This document shows positions 36,366 through 49,100 of a stretch of 64,000 nt of DNA, one piece after another. The DNA lies in contig NC_036453.1 of the NCBI RefSeq assembly GCF_002775205.1, forward strand, positions 12,480,594 through 12,544,593, read 5' to 3'. The notes beneath the pieces were generated by a model, which worked only from the letters and a program-made list of their open reading frames with translations, made no database searches and was not told the origin of the DNA. Positions within the stretch are counted from its first letter, which is position 1. Each line of letters opens with the position of its first letter. A program made the position numbers and the translations under genes. This stretch comes from Xiphophorus maculatus (lineage: Eukaryota; Chordata; Actinopteri; Cyprinodontiformes; Poeciliidae).

Positions 36366-36684
36366 ACCAGTGTATGAAAAAATATTCTTGCCCATAATTT
36401 GATAGAGGACACAGATCCGCCTCCTCCTCACCATGGACCCGGAGTCTGAACAACATGGAGGCTCTGAGAGTCATTATTAGACTGAGGGCAGCCAGACTAG
36501 TTTATTTTTACTAAATTATTATATTTAGTTAAATATTATTGCTGAGGGGCACAAACAGGCCTTCTGACATACAGATTAAAAATAAAAATTAAAAAACTCA
36601 AAAAGGGCACTAGGGGCATCAAGGATAAAAAGGGCAGGGGCTGAAGCCCCCCTCACCCCCCCTCTGAACGTGCCTGCCTTTTTG

Positions 36685-39600
36685 TGTGTTTGCTTCAAGT
36701 TTTTATCTAAATAAACTCTAATTCTTCATCTTATTATTTGACCAATATTTTGAGGGGTAAAAATACACTTAAAGTCCAACAAAAAGATTCATAGAAAATA
36801 ATTTACTCATCTATTTTTTTTTTTACCCTTTAAAGTTCACTTATTGTATATGCATCCTTTATACGGGAGAAATCTGGACTTTACCGGGTTTTAGAGGCAA
36901 AACCAGAGCTGTAACCGTTGACCCGGTTTTATTTTGACGGTTCAACCGGAAGTGCCGATGAATGCGATGGAAACACGGATCTGTTTGGGTGCAACACTGG
37001 CGGTCAGGCTCAACGCAGGGCGAGAACATTCCTGCTCCAGCGGTTTGACAACTTTACTGAGAAAGAGAGCAGCTGGAGGGAGAGCTGAGCTCAGTGGGTT
37101 AAAAAACAGAATAAACTAAAAGAAAATAAAAATTGTGTTGGTTAACAATGGAAGCTGCTGCAAATCCCCAGAGGTGGGCAGAACAGCTAAAACATTTACT
37201 CAAGCAAGAGTAGAAATACTTTCATATATTTACATGAAAGTAAAACTTTTTTTTTTTTTTTTTTTTTAAAGGCTACACAACAGTTTGATCTTAACATCTG
37301 ATTTAACTTGTGAAAAGGTAAATCAGACAGAAAAATTATATTTAGTTATGCAATTCTAGTCTTTAAAAATAACAATTATAATAATAAAAATCGAACTTTA
37401 TTTAATGAGCACTTTTTAAAACAATCAAGTCTGAAGCCAGGACTTGCTGTATGTTCACGTTGGAACGGTGAAATACTCCCTGTAGCAATATTTACCATTT
37501 ATTGTTTACTTGACCCCCAAATGTTACAGCAGTGAGAAAGTGACTTTGGTGCAGAGCTAAGTAGTTTTACTGCATCTTAGCTTTTACCTTTACAGACATC
37601 AGTCAGTTTTTTATCTGAAGTGTTAATACGGAGGATAGCTGTATGTGAACCTTTAAAACAGGTGGACTTTCTGCTGGTTATGTAACAGTAATCTTGTTTT
37701 CACAGGGTCCAACTCTGAGGTGAACTTTGCACATCACACTCTGTGCTTTATAACGTTGCTATGTTCCTTTCTTCGCTTATACTTTGACTCTGGGATTTTA
37801 CTGCAGGTCTCATTCTTACTCAGCATTTTCTCCACGTTATGTTTTGCACTGAGCAACTTCATGCCTTTAGATGTTGACATATTTTGCGTGTTTCTTTTTA
37901 TTTATCTAATTGCATTTATTCTGCCTTCCGTCTAGTTCAAACCAAAAATCTGTTATTTAGGATCATGTTTTGAGATCTTTCATAGCAAAATGTTCTCCTA
38001 TTCAAGCCATATACGCACCAACTACTTGGTCTGGGCTCCTTTTGCATAAATTTCATCAGTGTGATTAGCTTTTTGGTCGCTCTCTTGAAAGGGTTTTGCT
38101 TCACAATCCTCTCCACACTTTTTCCTTCCACCAAACCTTCCACGAATATACCCAACAGACACACTGTGACCTTTTGTAAAGGGGTTTCACAATAAGCCAG
38201 GCATTCTCCCCCATGGTCATTTAGGCCATAACATTACATTTCTGATTATATGTATAAATTGATCTTTACTTAATAACCAAAATATATCAGGATTTTTCAT
38301 TAGCTGTATTTTAAAAAAGGAATTTGAGCATTTCAGATATTTAATCCAGGACTATATTTAACTGTGAGAGCAATGTTTCTGGACATATTTTAAGAAATTT
38401 ATTAAATGAGTCACTGTTGGTATATATATATATATAAAAAAAAGCAAAATACAGAATATTTCACCAAAACGTCGCATCTCTTTAAAGAGGCTGACATCCA
38501 ACTGGACTCAACTGATGGTGTGTTTGCATCACCTTGGCAACAGGTGGCGATGGATGACACCGAAGAGCAGGGTCACCAGCATGACTTATGTACATTTGCT
38601 AGAAAATCTCTAGTGCTTCCGCTTTATTTTCAAAATAAATTTAACAAAAATCTGCTTTGCTCTTTATATTTTCTATCTCGGCTACAGAGTTTCTCCAGAT
38701 ATGGCGGAAAAAATAGACGAGAAACTTAAATTCTGCTCTCAATAAACCAGCAGCTCTTGTTATACAGGCTCTGTTAGTGAACGCCTAAAACGGAGAGAAA
38801 CATACAGTACATAATTATCTTATGTTACTATAAGCTAATTAAATGGGAAGAGATTGAAAGATCTTTCTGTATTTGTTTGTCTGTTTCTGCTTTAGAAACG
38901 GAGTTTTTTGGGGTTTTTTTTTTTTTTTACCACAACCCTCTTAAAAAAGTGATTAACTTTAGTTTGAAATAAAAATAATAATACGAGTCATTTTAGGTTC
39001 TTCTCACAGAACAAATGTGAAGAACAGAAATGTTCCGACTCAGAGAAACACAAATGATCAGGATCATAATTCGTATTGTGACTCTAGGGGGCGCCGTTTC
39101 TTCTTTATTACCTTCGTGTGTTTACCTGGCTAGAGTAAACGCAAAGTGTCACCATGTGAAGAAAGCAACGTGATGTCCAGGTTAATTTCATAAAGTCCCT
39201 TTTATAACCAAACATCGCGGATGAAAGGGAGTCTTATTGCAGATTTTCGTGCATATCTGACTCGGTTCTGTTACTAGGCAACGCATCAGTTTGCTGTGAG
39301 GGTGATAAACATGGAGAAACATCCATCGATCGTTTATACCTACTTGTTCTACAAGTCTTTGAAGCCATCGCTGTGTGGAGAGTTTCTTACAATGTCTTAT
39401 CATGATATGCACTGACACAGAAACCGTAACTAAATCATCCATTAACCAATTTAATGTTTTACCTTTGCAATTTTACTTTAACAAATCATTTGAACTGAGG
39501 AGTTGTTAAAACACAACAGATTTTTAGGGAGTTGATTGGTGACCAAAATTGCAACGTTTGTTACATTTTCAGCTGCACTGGCTGCTTTTCTAATTGCTCA

Positions 39601-41188
39601 AACTGTTTCCCCCTCCTCGCCTGTGGGGGCGCTGCACCAAGAACCACTGAAGGAAACACAAAAACCTCTGAAGAAGACACTGGATGCAACTTCCTTCTTA
39701 ATGAAATGTTAACAAAAATTAATTGGTGGTAGGACTTCCCTTTTGTCTTTGGTCAAAGACCACAAGTCATTTATCTCACTTGCACTACATTTAAGTGTTT
39801 GTTTGGTTGTATTTACCCAGAATGCCCTGCTCTGTAGTCAACGTCCTGCTTTTGGAGCGGCGTTCACATATGAAATGAAACTTCTTCATCTGAACCCACA
39901 CCCTGGTTTGTAGGTAGACCAGAGTTGGGTTGTGCATTCACACCTCCCCAAACGAACTGGACCTTCTAGACAAACAAACTGGAGTTGGATTGAGTTGGAC
40001 TAAACAGGGCTGGTGACCAGGAGTCCACGACTTGCACTTCTGGAGCTACAATCTGCTCTTTGGTTCTCTTAATATAGACAATGAAATATTGCTTTGTTTT
40101 GGGGCGCTGGATGGCATCGTGCAAACGCACCAGTCTGAGGCCTTTTCCTCTTCTCTCCCCTAATTCCCAATAATTTACTGTTCAATGAAGGCTGCCTGTG
40201 CTGTGGGTGGTAATTCGGGTCTAGAACCACCACGAAATTAGACCTTCTGCAGCTTGAATCCAAGAAGACAGTGGAAGTGAAGGGGAAGAGGAAATCCATA
40301 TAAGGCTTATAACAGATCTGAGGACCACGACATCTTTTCTTCCCTCCCTGATTGTTAACCAAGGAAGATAACCTCAGCACTGCTGTCGGACCAGATGGTT
40401 GGAGGCTTTGTTTTTCTATAGAACTTTTCTCCTTCCATTAGATTCTTTCTTCACTTTTCACTCACAAAACTTCACCTGTGGAAATTCCTCAGTGTGGTAA
40501 GTGTTTGTCCCCACACCTTTCTGGTTCCTGACTGGAGCCAGAATGGCTCCTGACAACTTTGGCTAAACATAAGGAGCAAATTAATATGTTTATTTATAGA
40601 TATGTCGAATGCAGGTTTACATTTATCCATGGAATAATTGCATTGCATTGCCACAACAGAATAACAGCTATAGTACCAGTAATATTACTGCTTTGAAACT
40701 CTTTCTTTCCTTTTTCTTTCCTTCTTTTTTACTTGTTTCATGAATTACATCTCTTTGAAAAATGAAAACTAAAAGCAGAAATAAAATGGTTATTCTTTTA
40801 AAATGGCAACAAATTTCTCAGATGTTTATCAAAAATTAGAAGCAGACTTTTTTTAAAGCGGCAAAGTAAATCTGATTGACTAAATTCAGTTTTTTAATAT
40901 AGTTTACGTCTGAAGGCACTTTACACAAAAAGTTTCAATTTCACTTCAGTCACACATACATTCAAATTGATCCTAGTAATAAAGCAGTGCATCAAGTTCA
41001 GTTCATTATTCAAATTTGCTTACATTTTTTTCTCAGGAAGTCCAGCAGTCGTGCAGCATTCACTCCTCCTGGACGAGGAAAAACTCTCCTTTAACAGGAA
41101 GAAACATCCAGCAGAACCAGAACCTGGCTCACTGAGATGTGATGATAAACTTATAAAACTTGTATTCTGGTTATATTTTTGATTTTGG
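36685..41188. other. Intergenic DNA, repeat-derived, no gene recognised
   Basis: I find no conserved exon. A segment at about 38010-38200 belongs to a dispersed repeat with related copies near 8225-8345, 42345-42385, 51860-52040 and 54465-54490 (shared words TGGTCTGGGCTCCTTTTGCA and CTTCCACYAAACYTTCCA). Homopolymer T-runs occur near 37247-37267 and 38909-38930. Confidence 0.45.
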
Positions 41189-41242
41189 TGTGCCACCCCA
41201 GATGACCACCGGGCCCCCTATAGATCTGGAGACGCCCCTGGT
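41189..41242. mobile_element. Isolated hAT-like terminus
   Basis: Read on the minus strand from 41242 the sequence begins CAGGGGCGTCTCCAG and runs into a G/C-rich segment, like many fish hAT ends. I did not find the partner terminus or a matching 8-bp duplication of GTGTTCAG. Confidence 0.45.
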
Positions 41243-41374
41243 GTTCAGTTCAGATCTTATAAACCAGCAAAAATGACGCCGGGTTTATTTTTGCACTGTT
41301 AATTTTGTGATTTTTTTACTTACATTTAAAGAAAACCTGCTGAAGCCTCCCCTTTTAAAGTCTTAAGTCTTTTA

Positions 41375-41502
41375 CTTCCGGTTGTGGTGTCGGTAACTCT
41401 CGCTCTCTTGACTCCTCCCGATCAGCCGATCTGCTCCGAGCGACAGCCGGAGAAGGAGCTCTGCACTGCGGGTTCGTCTCTGCCGGCTCACCGAGAGCCT
41501 GG
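41375..41502 (+). other. Possible non-coding first exon or promoter
   Basis: This is a GC-richer island in AT-rich DNA. It has an ETS-like CTTCCGG at 41377 and a good donor (GGAG/GTAGGA) near 41503. It could be a 5' UTR exon of the downstream phosphodiesterase gene, which has a possible acceptor (CTCCTCAG) at about 46095-46102. This is speculative. Confidence 0.25.
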
Positions 41503-44500
41503 AGGTAGGAAGACCGGCCTGAAACAGATCCATGGGATAAATATGAAACAAGATGGGAAGAGATGCTGGTGCCGATGCTGGTTACGGGTTATTCGCCTCT
41601 GAGCGGATTTCCCAGAGCTCAGCGGCTCCGTTCTTTGTTTATAGAGACAGTTATGAAGGCAACCCGATGAGACGTGCTGTTTTGACGCAATAAATAAGCT
41701 TTAAAAATGGTAAAAGGGCAAAAAGCTCCAAAAACCACGGAGTTATTTAAAAAGTTTGGTGTTTAAATGAGTGAAGGATTTACTAACACGGAGGCTGACT
41801 GTTATTTCGACTGGCAAACACAACATGGGATGGATTATTTAATCTAAATGTCCCAGATTATTCATTTTGGTCGTCATGTTTCAACCTACAGATGTACTGT
41901 TCAGAAACAGTACAGCGCTGCTGTTTCATTTTATTGCAGGAATCCTGATGCATTCAGGCCTGGAAATAAGGAAATGCAGCTGGAGAGCAGATATTTCTGC
42001 CAAAGTATCCACACATGCCTTAATCATTCAAAACGTTGTTCTGTGTTATTGATATCGACCAGGGGAAACTGGAATAGATTGTGACACGTTCCAACAAAAG
42101 TGACGCGTTCCAAAGTCCTTGTGTTGATTTCTGAGGTTTTACAGCAAATAAAATCCCAAAATTCAACGTCCCGGAAAACTTCAGGAGATTTATAATTCAA
42201 AAGAATATTTTAAAATAGTTTTAAAAATGGCAGATAAAGACATGGAGAAGACTCCTGACCTGCAGCAGCAAACTATCACTGATACTAAACAAGGAAGGTA
42301 AAATATTACTAAAGATGCCAGCTGTTGAGACTGCTCTGTCCATAGCATATTAATAGAAAGTTTAGTGGAAGGAAAAAGCGCACAAAGAATGCCTTGTTAT
42401 GAATGTGAGGTTAAGGGGTGTTCAAGAGTTTTAGGGAACTCCACGGTCACCACACATGGACAAATACTTACAGTGTAATAAACATCAGTCTTAAAACAAG
42501 TTAAAAAAAATAAAAAAAAATATATATATAATATTGTACATATATATACAGTATTATATATATGTACTGTATATATATAAAAACAAAACAAATCTGCCAA
42601 TGGAACTTTTACTTTTAATTAAAATTCTAGAATTAATGACATCAACAAGCTTCTATATCTTGCTGATAAGTTACTTTTAAGTTAGGTTAGGGTTTATTTT
42701 AAGTGATGCTGAGGTATTTATACTAGAAACTAGACAAAATACTTTGTAAGATTTGGTGTTTTTGCAGTGCACAACTATGGTCTCTATTTTGACATTTATT
42801 ATGTTAATCTGTTCCTGTCAGGGGCACAATGTGGCAAATTTACAAAAATAAAAACCACACAGGACTCTGGTATTTCTGCTGGGATCGGGCCAACAGGGAG
42901 GAGATGAACTCAGCATATCTGAGTACACAAAGTTCCACAATTGCAACAAATCTCGTTCATTAACAAGATATCTTGTCATATTTATATATCTGACACTTTT
43001 AATCTGATGAACTCCCGTTTTCTGACCCAGAGCTCTTGGCTCGTTTCAAGCTGGAGTCCTATAAACTTTTCCAGGAATTGTCTACAGCTGCAATGTTTAC
43101 AAGACATGGCTACGTGACGGTTTACAGCACTTTGCAGTTATTTCCAATTTTGGATTCTTCCCTGACTTTTCATGTCAGGGTGACCTGAAACGTTTCACTC
43201 TTTTTTTTTTTAAATCTTCCTGGAGTAAGGAGAGGAACACCTGGATTGTTGCAAACTGGTCTGAGAGCCACCAGACCCATCAGTGAAGAAGACCCAAAGG
43301 CCGCAGTCAAAGTAACTGAACTTTCACGACGCCTCAGCAGCAGCAGCAGCAAAAAAAAAAAAAAAGATTCACACAATAATTCTGATTTTCATTCCCTGCG
43401 ATTCAGAATCGCTATAAAATATCCCAAAATCGATTTTAAAACTAAACAGTACAGCAAATCCGCCACGTTAAGCATGGCGGACACAACCCGCTCAATGAGG
43501 CGTTCACGTGTCCATGTCTACGGAGGAAACTCGAGACAGAGACGACTGAACCGGTCCGTCTTCGTGAAGACATTTGGACACAATTAGCTTTTTACTGAAG
43601 ACCGAGTTTGACATGACGCTCACCGCGTGTGGCCAAGGTTCACAAAACGAAGATTGACCAAAACGGGAACTAACGCAAATGGGCGGGGCCAAGTTCAGTC
43701 ATACCTGTGATTGGTCAGTTGTTTGTTGGCATGTTTTATGGAGAAATGTGTTCGGACAGGGTTGTTGATATTACACTTTGTGTTGCCTGGATGCTGAAAA
43801 TGGGCTATTTAAATAAAATTACTTTTACCATTAAATTCCCCTCAGTTCAACTAGTCCTCTTCCGCTGACATTTTGTTTTATCTGTAGGCGACTTGAATCC
43901 GACTCAGTGAGGAATTATCTCCATTTGTTTCTGATTATTCACTAAATAACTAGAATAATAATCAGGCTGTCAAATGGCTGAAAACCTCTGGACGGAGATT
44001 GCAGCTCGTTGAGGAGGCTGTCTGCAGAAACGTGTGGCGCTCTTTCCGGACTTTTTGAGGATGCATGGATTAATATTTAAAACTTAATAAATGTGAAATA
44101 AGACACTTTATTGTTTCTATTTGTCATTCTGCCTTGCAAAGCAAACTGTTATAGATCGTTAAGAGCCTTTATACACCTATAGTTTAAAGCAGAAATGGTT
44201 GTGAGTAACTGTTTTGAATCCAAAATCGATTTTCAATGGAATTGTGAGACAGTAAAAGATTCCCACCACTGATCTCCTTTATGCAAAACGAGCCCCAACC
44301 AACGTTTTAGGCCAAATATCTGTAATAAAAATCATTTTTTTATTGTCCTGATGAAATATTGTCAGAGACATTGAATTTTGGGTTTTAATTTGCTGTAATA
44401 ACTGCAATGGACAGAATCCATCTGTGTGCAGAGCGAATCACCTTTTTAGCTGCTAAAATGCGTGAATGTTTCAGTAACTGGAGAGGAAGCCGACGAGCCA

Positions 44501-46132
44501 GCAGATCAGTTACATCTGTCCTCCTGTAGTACAATAAGAATAGGAGCTGCTGCAACTCTGCCTCTGGCTGTCTGCGGGAAGGTATATCATATTTTTGGTT
44601 GCACAAAGAACAACAAAACAAAGATAGGAGATTACAGGGATGAAGTTTCGGGTGTGGCTCTGCTGAGGTTGACCTGAAATCTGCCGGAAGGAAAAACTCA
44701 GGTTGGAGGTCGAATCCGACTGGCACCTTTTGAGGGACTGAGAACGGATGATGCTGCAGAGAACAAAACCGAGACAATCCTACATTCCTGAATGTGTTGT
44801 TGCTGTTCAAGCTGTAGTCATAATAAAGTTTGTTTATAGATTTTGATGTGAGGAAGCGTCACAATGCTGCAAACGATGCTTATCTCCACGTTGTTCCTGT
44901 TTGTGTGTCTGTTGGTCATGTGCTGTTTGTTTGGTCATGTGACTGTGATGCAGAAAACTCCGCCATGTGGTTGTTGTTTTTTTTTTAAATGGTGTTAAAA
45001 GTGTGGTTTAATGTATGTAATATCAATTAATGTTTGTTTTCAGCCATAGCAACAGTTTTCACCCAACATTGGCCCAGATTATTAAATCAGTGGATCCCTA
45101 ATGAAAAGGTGCTGCTGTGTTTCATTTTAAAAATGTGATCAATACCAACACTGGACATTAGAGTTACTGTGATCAATAACTAATATTTAACAATATTGTT
45201 TATAGTTTTCTCCCCTTCTGACACTGAAGAAAATAACCACACCGCTGACATCTGTTCTCTGCTCCAGTTCAAGGTTTTTATAGGAAACTAAAACTAAGGA
45301 AAGAAAGAAAACTGAAATAGATTTTTATTTTAACCGTATAATATAAAAAGATGGTAGTTCATGGGGAACTATGTCATGCGTCTATAAAACGAACTAAAGT
45401 ATACTGAAGTTTATAGTTGTAATGTCCTTCGTTTTTGTGTTTATGATTCTTTTTATTAGCCTTTCAAACTGAAGTGAAAGCTGGTCAGATTACGGCCCTC
45501 CGTTCTGCTGCTGGCGCTTAACGCTGGAGCTCAAAATGGCGACAATAAGAGTTGGAAGAAAACCAGTCAGTTGGTTGTTCAACAATAACAGTACAGTTTT
45601 TGAAAATGGTATCTCCTGTTGAATATTCATGACCTAATTGATGTAATCGCAATAATTTGACCTGTTTGAATTACGCACCTACAAATTTACCTAAGTATAA
45701 GAAAACTAAAGCTACTACTAAACTAAAACACAACAATATGTAACAAATATTTACTAATAAAAAGCGTCTGCAGTCTGAACTGTCATGTTGCATTTTATCC
45801 AACTTTAACGTCATCGATGTGAGACGTGTGTCAAACACATTGGGTCTGTAATATAGACGAAGGTTTTACGTTAAATGCAAAAGGTCTATATTTTTTGTAC
45901 AGTTTTGCCTTCATTACTACTCTGAAGATGCTGTTATTTCAGAAAACAACTCTTTTTGAGCCTGTGCTCTCCAATTAACAATGAACTGATCGCTAAATTG
46001 GTTGCCGATTATTCCAATAATCGATGAATCCCTTTAATCATGACCAGTCCCGCCTCGCCGCAGCGCCGCAGCGGCGTCTCAAGGTGTGTTTTCTGCTCCT
46101 CAGGTGTGTGTCAGCAGGATGGTGGTTGACTC
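41503..46132. other. Spacer upstream of gdpd4, no gene recognised
   Basis: No conserved coding exon is seen. An 113-codon frame at 43246-43587 includes a Ser/Lys homopolymer run and matches no family I know. Microsatellite-like TATA runs occur at 42517-42580. The last 100 bases are probably gdpd4 5' UTR. Confidence 0.4.
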
Positions 46133-49100
46133 ATGACGTATCCAGCGATGGCGTCCAGGTTCTCGCAGCGCCTGCTTGGCCTCCGCGCCAAACTGCTGCA
46201 GCGCTACGAACACGGGCCCTTCGTGCGGTGTCTGTCGGGTCTGTACGGCTGTCGCTGGAGGCGCTACGAGAGGAGCAGGGGTCAGCCAGAAGATTGCTGC
46301 TGCAGCAAGGTCAGACACTGTGGGGCAGTGCTGCAGCTCAGGAATAGTTAATTTTGCGCAAGAATGTGAAGAACAGAACCATGGAGAAATGTCTCAACAA
46401 CTTATATTCTCCTTGTCCGCAGCCAGGATATTCTGTAATCTGCCTCAGGGGGAAAATGTTGCCAAATTAGCTCAAAGAACTCAAGATCGGGATTATAGGA
46501 AAGCCTGGCTGCTTGGAATGATGACATTAAATACATTAAGGATGTTATGAAGGAAAAGGTGATGTAATTTCCTTCCGAGGTGAACAGATCAGACTTTAAT
46601 TTCTTGGCTTAAAAAAATTGTTGCCAATGCATAAAAAATGTTCAGCATGTTCTGAAGAAGATGGTTTTAAACTACAGCGAGGAACTTATTGTGATAGTTT
46701 TGATTAAATGGTTACATAGATTTTAACATGCTAAAAATGTAACTTAAGTTTATTGCATTTTTTTTTCTTTTACCTACAAAACGTCCGAGTGGAACCTTTG
46801 TGTTTTGTGTTTCTGGTCCGTCCATAAATCTGCAGGCCACAACCGTAAACAAAGCGATGGACGACAAGGTCGCTTCTCTTCGCACCCTGCGGGTTCATTT
46901 CTGCTTCAAAAAATGAAATATATGAAAATCAAATGGCTTTGCTCTTTACCTAGAAAAAATTACCCAAATATGTTATTAAAATATTTTGTAGGCACCTATA
47001 AACTGTGTTCAAATTCTGTCAGAGTTTTTAACAAAACAATTAAAGGAAGAAGAAAAAATCTACAACTAGAGATTTAAAGTTAGATATATAAAACTTAAAT
47101 AAAATGTACTGGTATCAATATTAGTTTTAGCATAGGCGATACTGGCACTGTATTTACTTAGTAATGGACTGATAATATGCAGTATGGCACATCTCTAGTA
47201 AGAAATACTGCCACCTGCAGGTGGGAGTTTGTCACTTAAAATCAACGTTTTTGACTATTTTTGTGGTAAATTTTGCAATAAACTCACAATTATGCATTTG
47301 TATGAATAAGTGCAGGGATCTGTGGATTCGTAGTGAATTTCCACGATTTTGGAATCGCAAAAAAAATAAATAAATAAACAGGAGGAACTGCGTAACTAAG
47401 CAACAAAGCAAACCAGACAGGCTAAAACAAAAGAGTGAAAAAGTTCAATATTTTCCAATTTCCAATTCCAATTTGTGCTGCACATACTAATAGAAAAATA
47501 AAATAAAATAAAACCAAAACGCAGACATTAAAAGAATCATAATAAAATGGAAATAACATGAGAGCACGTCAACTCAACTAATATGTCTGGGTTAGTTGAG
47601 TATTTTTGAGAAGTGAAGCTCTTATGCATGGAGTTACATAATCCAAGCCCTCATTTCTTTTCATTCTGGTGGCAGAGAATGAAAATATAAAATGAATCAT
47701 CAGATAAAGTCAGAATATTGTTGTGTGATTTTGACGGAAGGTTTTGTGTAAACGTCCTGTTGGGTTGTGGCGTCCGCAGCTGGAGGGAGCGTCGTTCGCC
47801 CTGCTGGTCGTCGCTTTCTGTCTGACGCTGCTCTTCCTCTACTTCTGGGGACAAGCAGAGAACGACTACAACGACTTTGACTGGTGGGTCAGACAGTTTA
47901 CTCTGTGTGCAACACGTCTACACAAACTGGAGCAGTTTTACTCATGAACCTGATGAAGGAGAGGAGGGAAGATTTGTTTAAATATTTGTTTAGGAGCAGA
48001 TTACTTCTGCTGCGTCTCCTCGACACGCAGTTCATCTTCACTCTGTTGTCCTGCTTGTTTTAAATGATTCAATATTTGAATTCCTGGGAAATTAACTCTT
48101 GTTGCCTTAAAACTGAGCAAAGACTTGTTTCCACAAGTCCTCTGGAAAGGTTTCCTGTTCTGCTTGTTGCAGGCCTAAACACAGCCAGATGTTTGCCGCT
48201 CACTGTGGTTAAACAACCTTTCCTGCACTTAAACTCATTTTCTAATTCTACGTCCTCCTTGTTGTTCTTCTCTACTGGAAACATGTAGATAGTTTATTTT
48301 CTGAGTTTTATGAAATGAATGTTATTTAACCAGTCCTAATCCCCCGCCGCACCGCCGCTGGTTAACCTTTTTAACTCTCGTCGGAGAGGAAGAAATTTCA
48401 AAAACACTTTTTCAGGGTTGAATGATTTTTTTTTCTTGCTTTCAAAAATGAGCTTAAAAAGTGATTTTTAAAGACTAACATTTCTAAACTGATATAAATT
48501 TGGTCAAAATTTACTAAGATTGCTTAGTTGGTTTTTTTTTTACGTGTTTTTCACCTCTCTCTTTGTTTTGTTGTTTTTTTCTCTTTTTCTTCCTTTGTTC
48601 ATCTTTTGTTTTCTCTTTTTCTCCTTTTTTGGGTTTTTGCTTCCATTTGTTTTTTGTTTGTTTCTCTATTCCTTTCTTTTTACTTAGTTTTTTTTTTCTT
48701 TGCTTCGTTTCTTTTTCGTCTGTTTGTTTCTTTCTTTTTGTGTGTTTCTCTGGATCTTTCCCCTGTTTTTTTTCCCCTTTTCTTTCTCTCTCTGTTTCTT
48801 TCGACAGTTTTGTCGATAAAACAAAAGCTTATTTTCTGTCAATGCTTTATTTCATTAAATGGACCTTATTTTCATTCCGACTGTATTAAATGGACCCTCT
48901 CTCTGCTCCTCTGCTGGTTTGAAGGTTTAACTTTGGTCATTTGGGGTTCTGGTTCCCCTGGTCTGTGGTTCTGCTGGTCATCTCTGCAGGGTTCTTCACC
49001 TACGTCACTGTGCTCATGGTGAGGCGCCGACATGCTGTGCATGTAGTTATCACCTTTTTATCAAAATGTAAATGATCCGTCTTTAAATAAGTTGATATTT

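Larger units (their letters stand above)
30901..36676. mobile_element. Composite hAT-like DNA element, 5.8 kb, with captured and nested sequences
   Basis: The left end CAGGGCCGTGCAGAG and the inverted right end CAGGCACGTTCAGAG agree at 12 of 15 positions. Just outside lies the identical 8-mer CCTTTTTG at 30893-30900 and 36677-36684. G-rich ends running into 'ggggc' words are present at both termini. These features fit a hAT-type insertion. No transposase frame is visible. Inside are a GRAMD4-like open frame, an inverted second GRAMD4-like piece, a minisatellite, a palindrome, a LINE fragment and a 0.54-kb direct repeat. It may be a non-autonomous element that captured host sequence, or one element later swollen by nested insertions and duplication. 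Confidence 0.7.

Noticed and set aside
37720-37935. 71-codon hydrophobic frame
   Set aside because: T-rich low-complexity sequence often translates to Phe/Leu; no supporting exon structure.
43246-43587. 113-codon plus-strand frame with Ser and Lys runs
   Set aside because: It crosses an AGC and A homopolymer tract, has no recognisable family and no visible splice context. Probably non-coding repeat DNA.
48528-49022. 164-codon Phe/Leu/Ser-rich frame that looks like a membrane protein
   Set aside because: Its left part is a translated pyrimidine tract. Only the last part overlaps the real gdpd4 exon 3, in a different frame.
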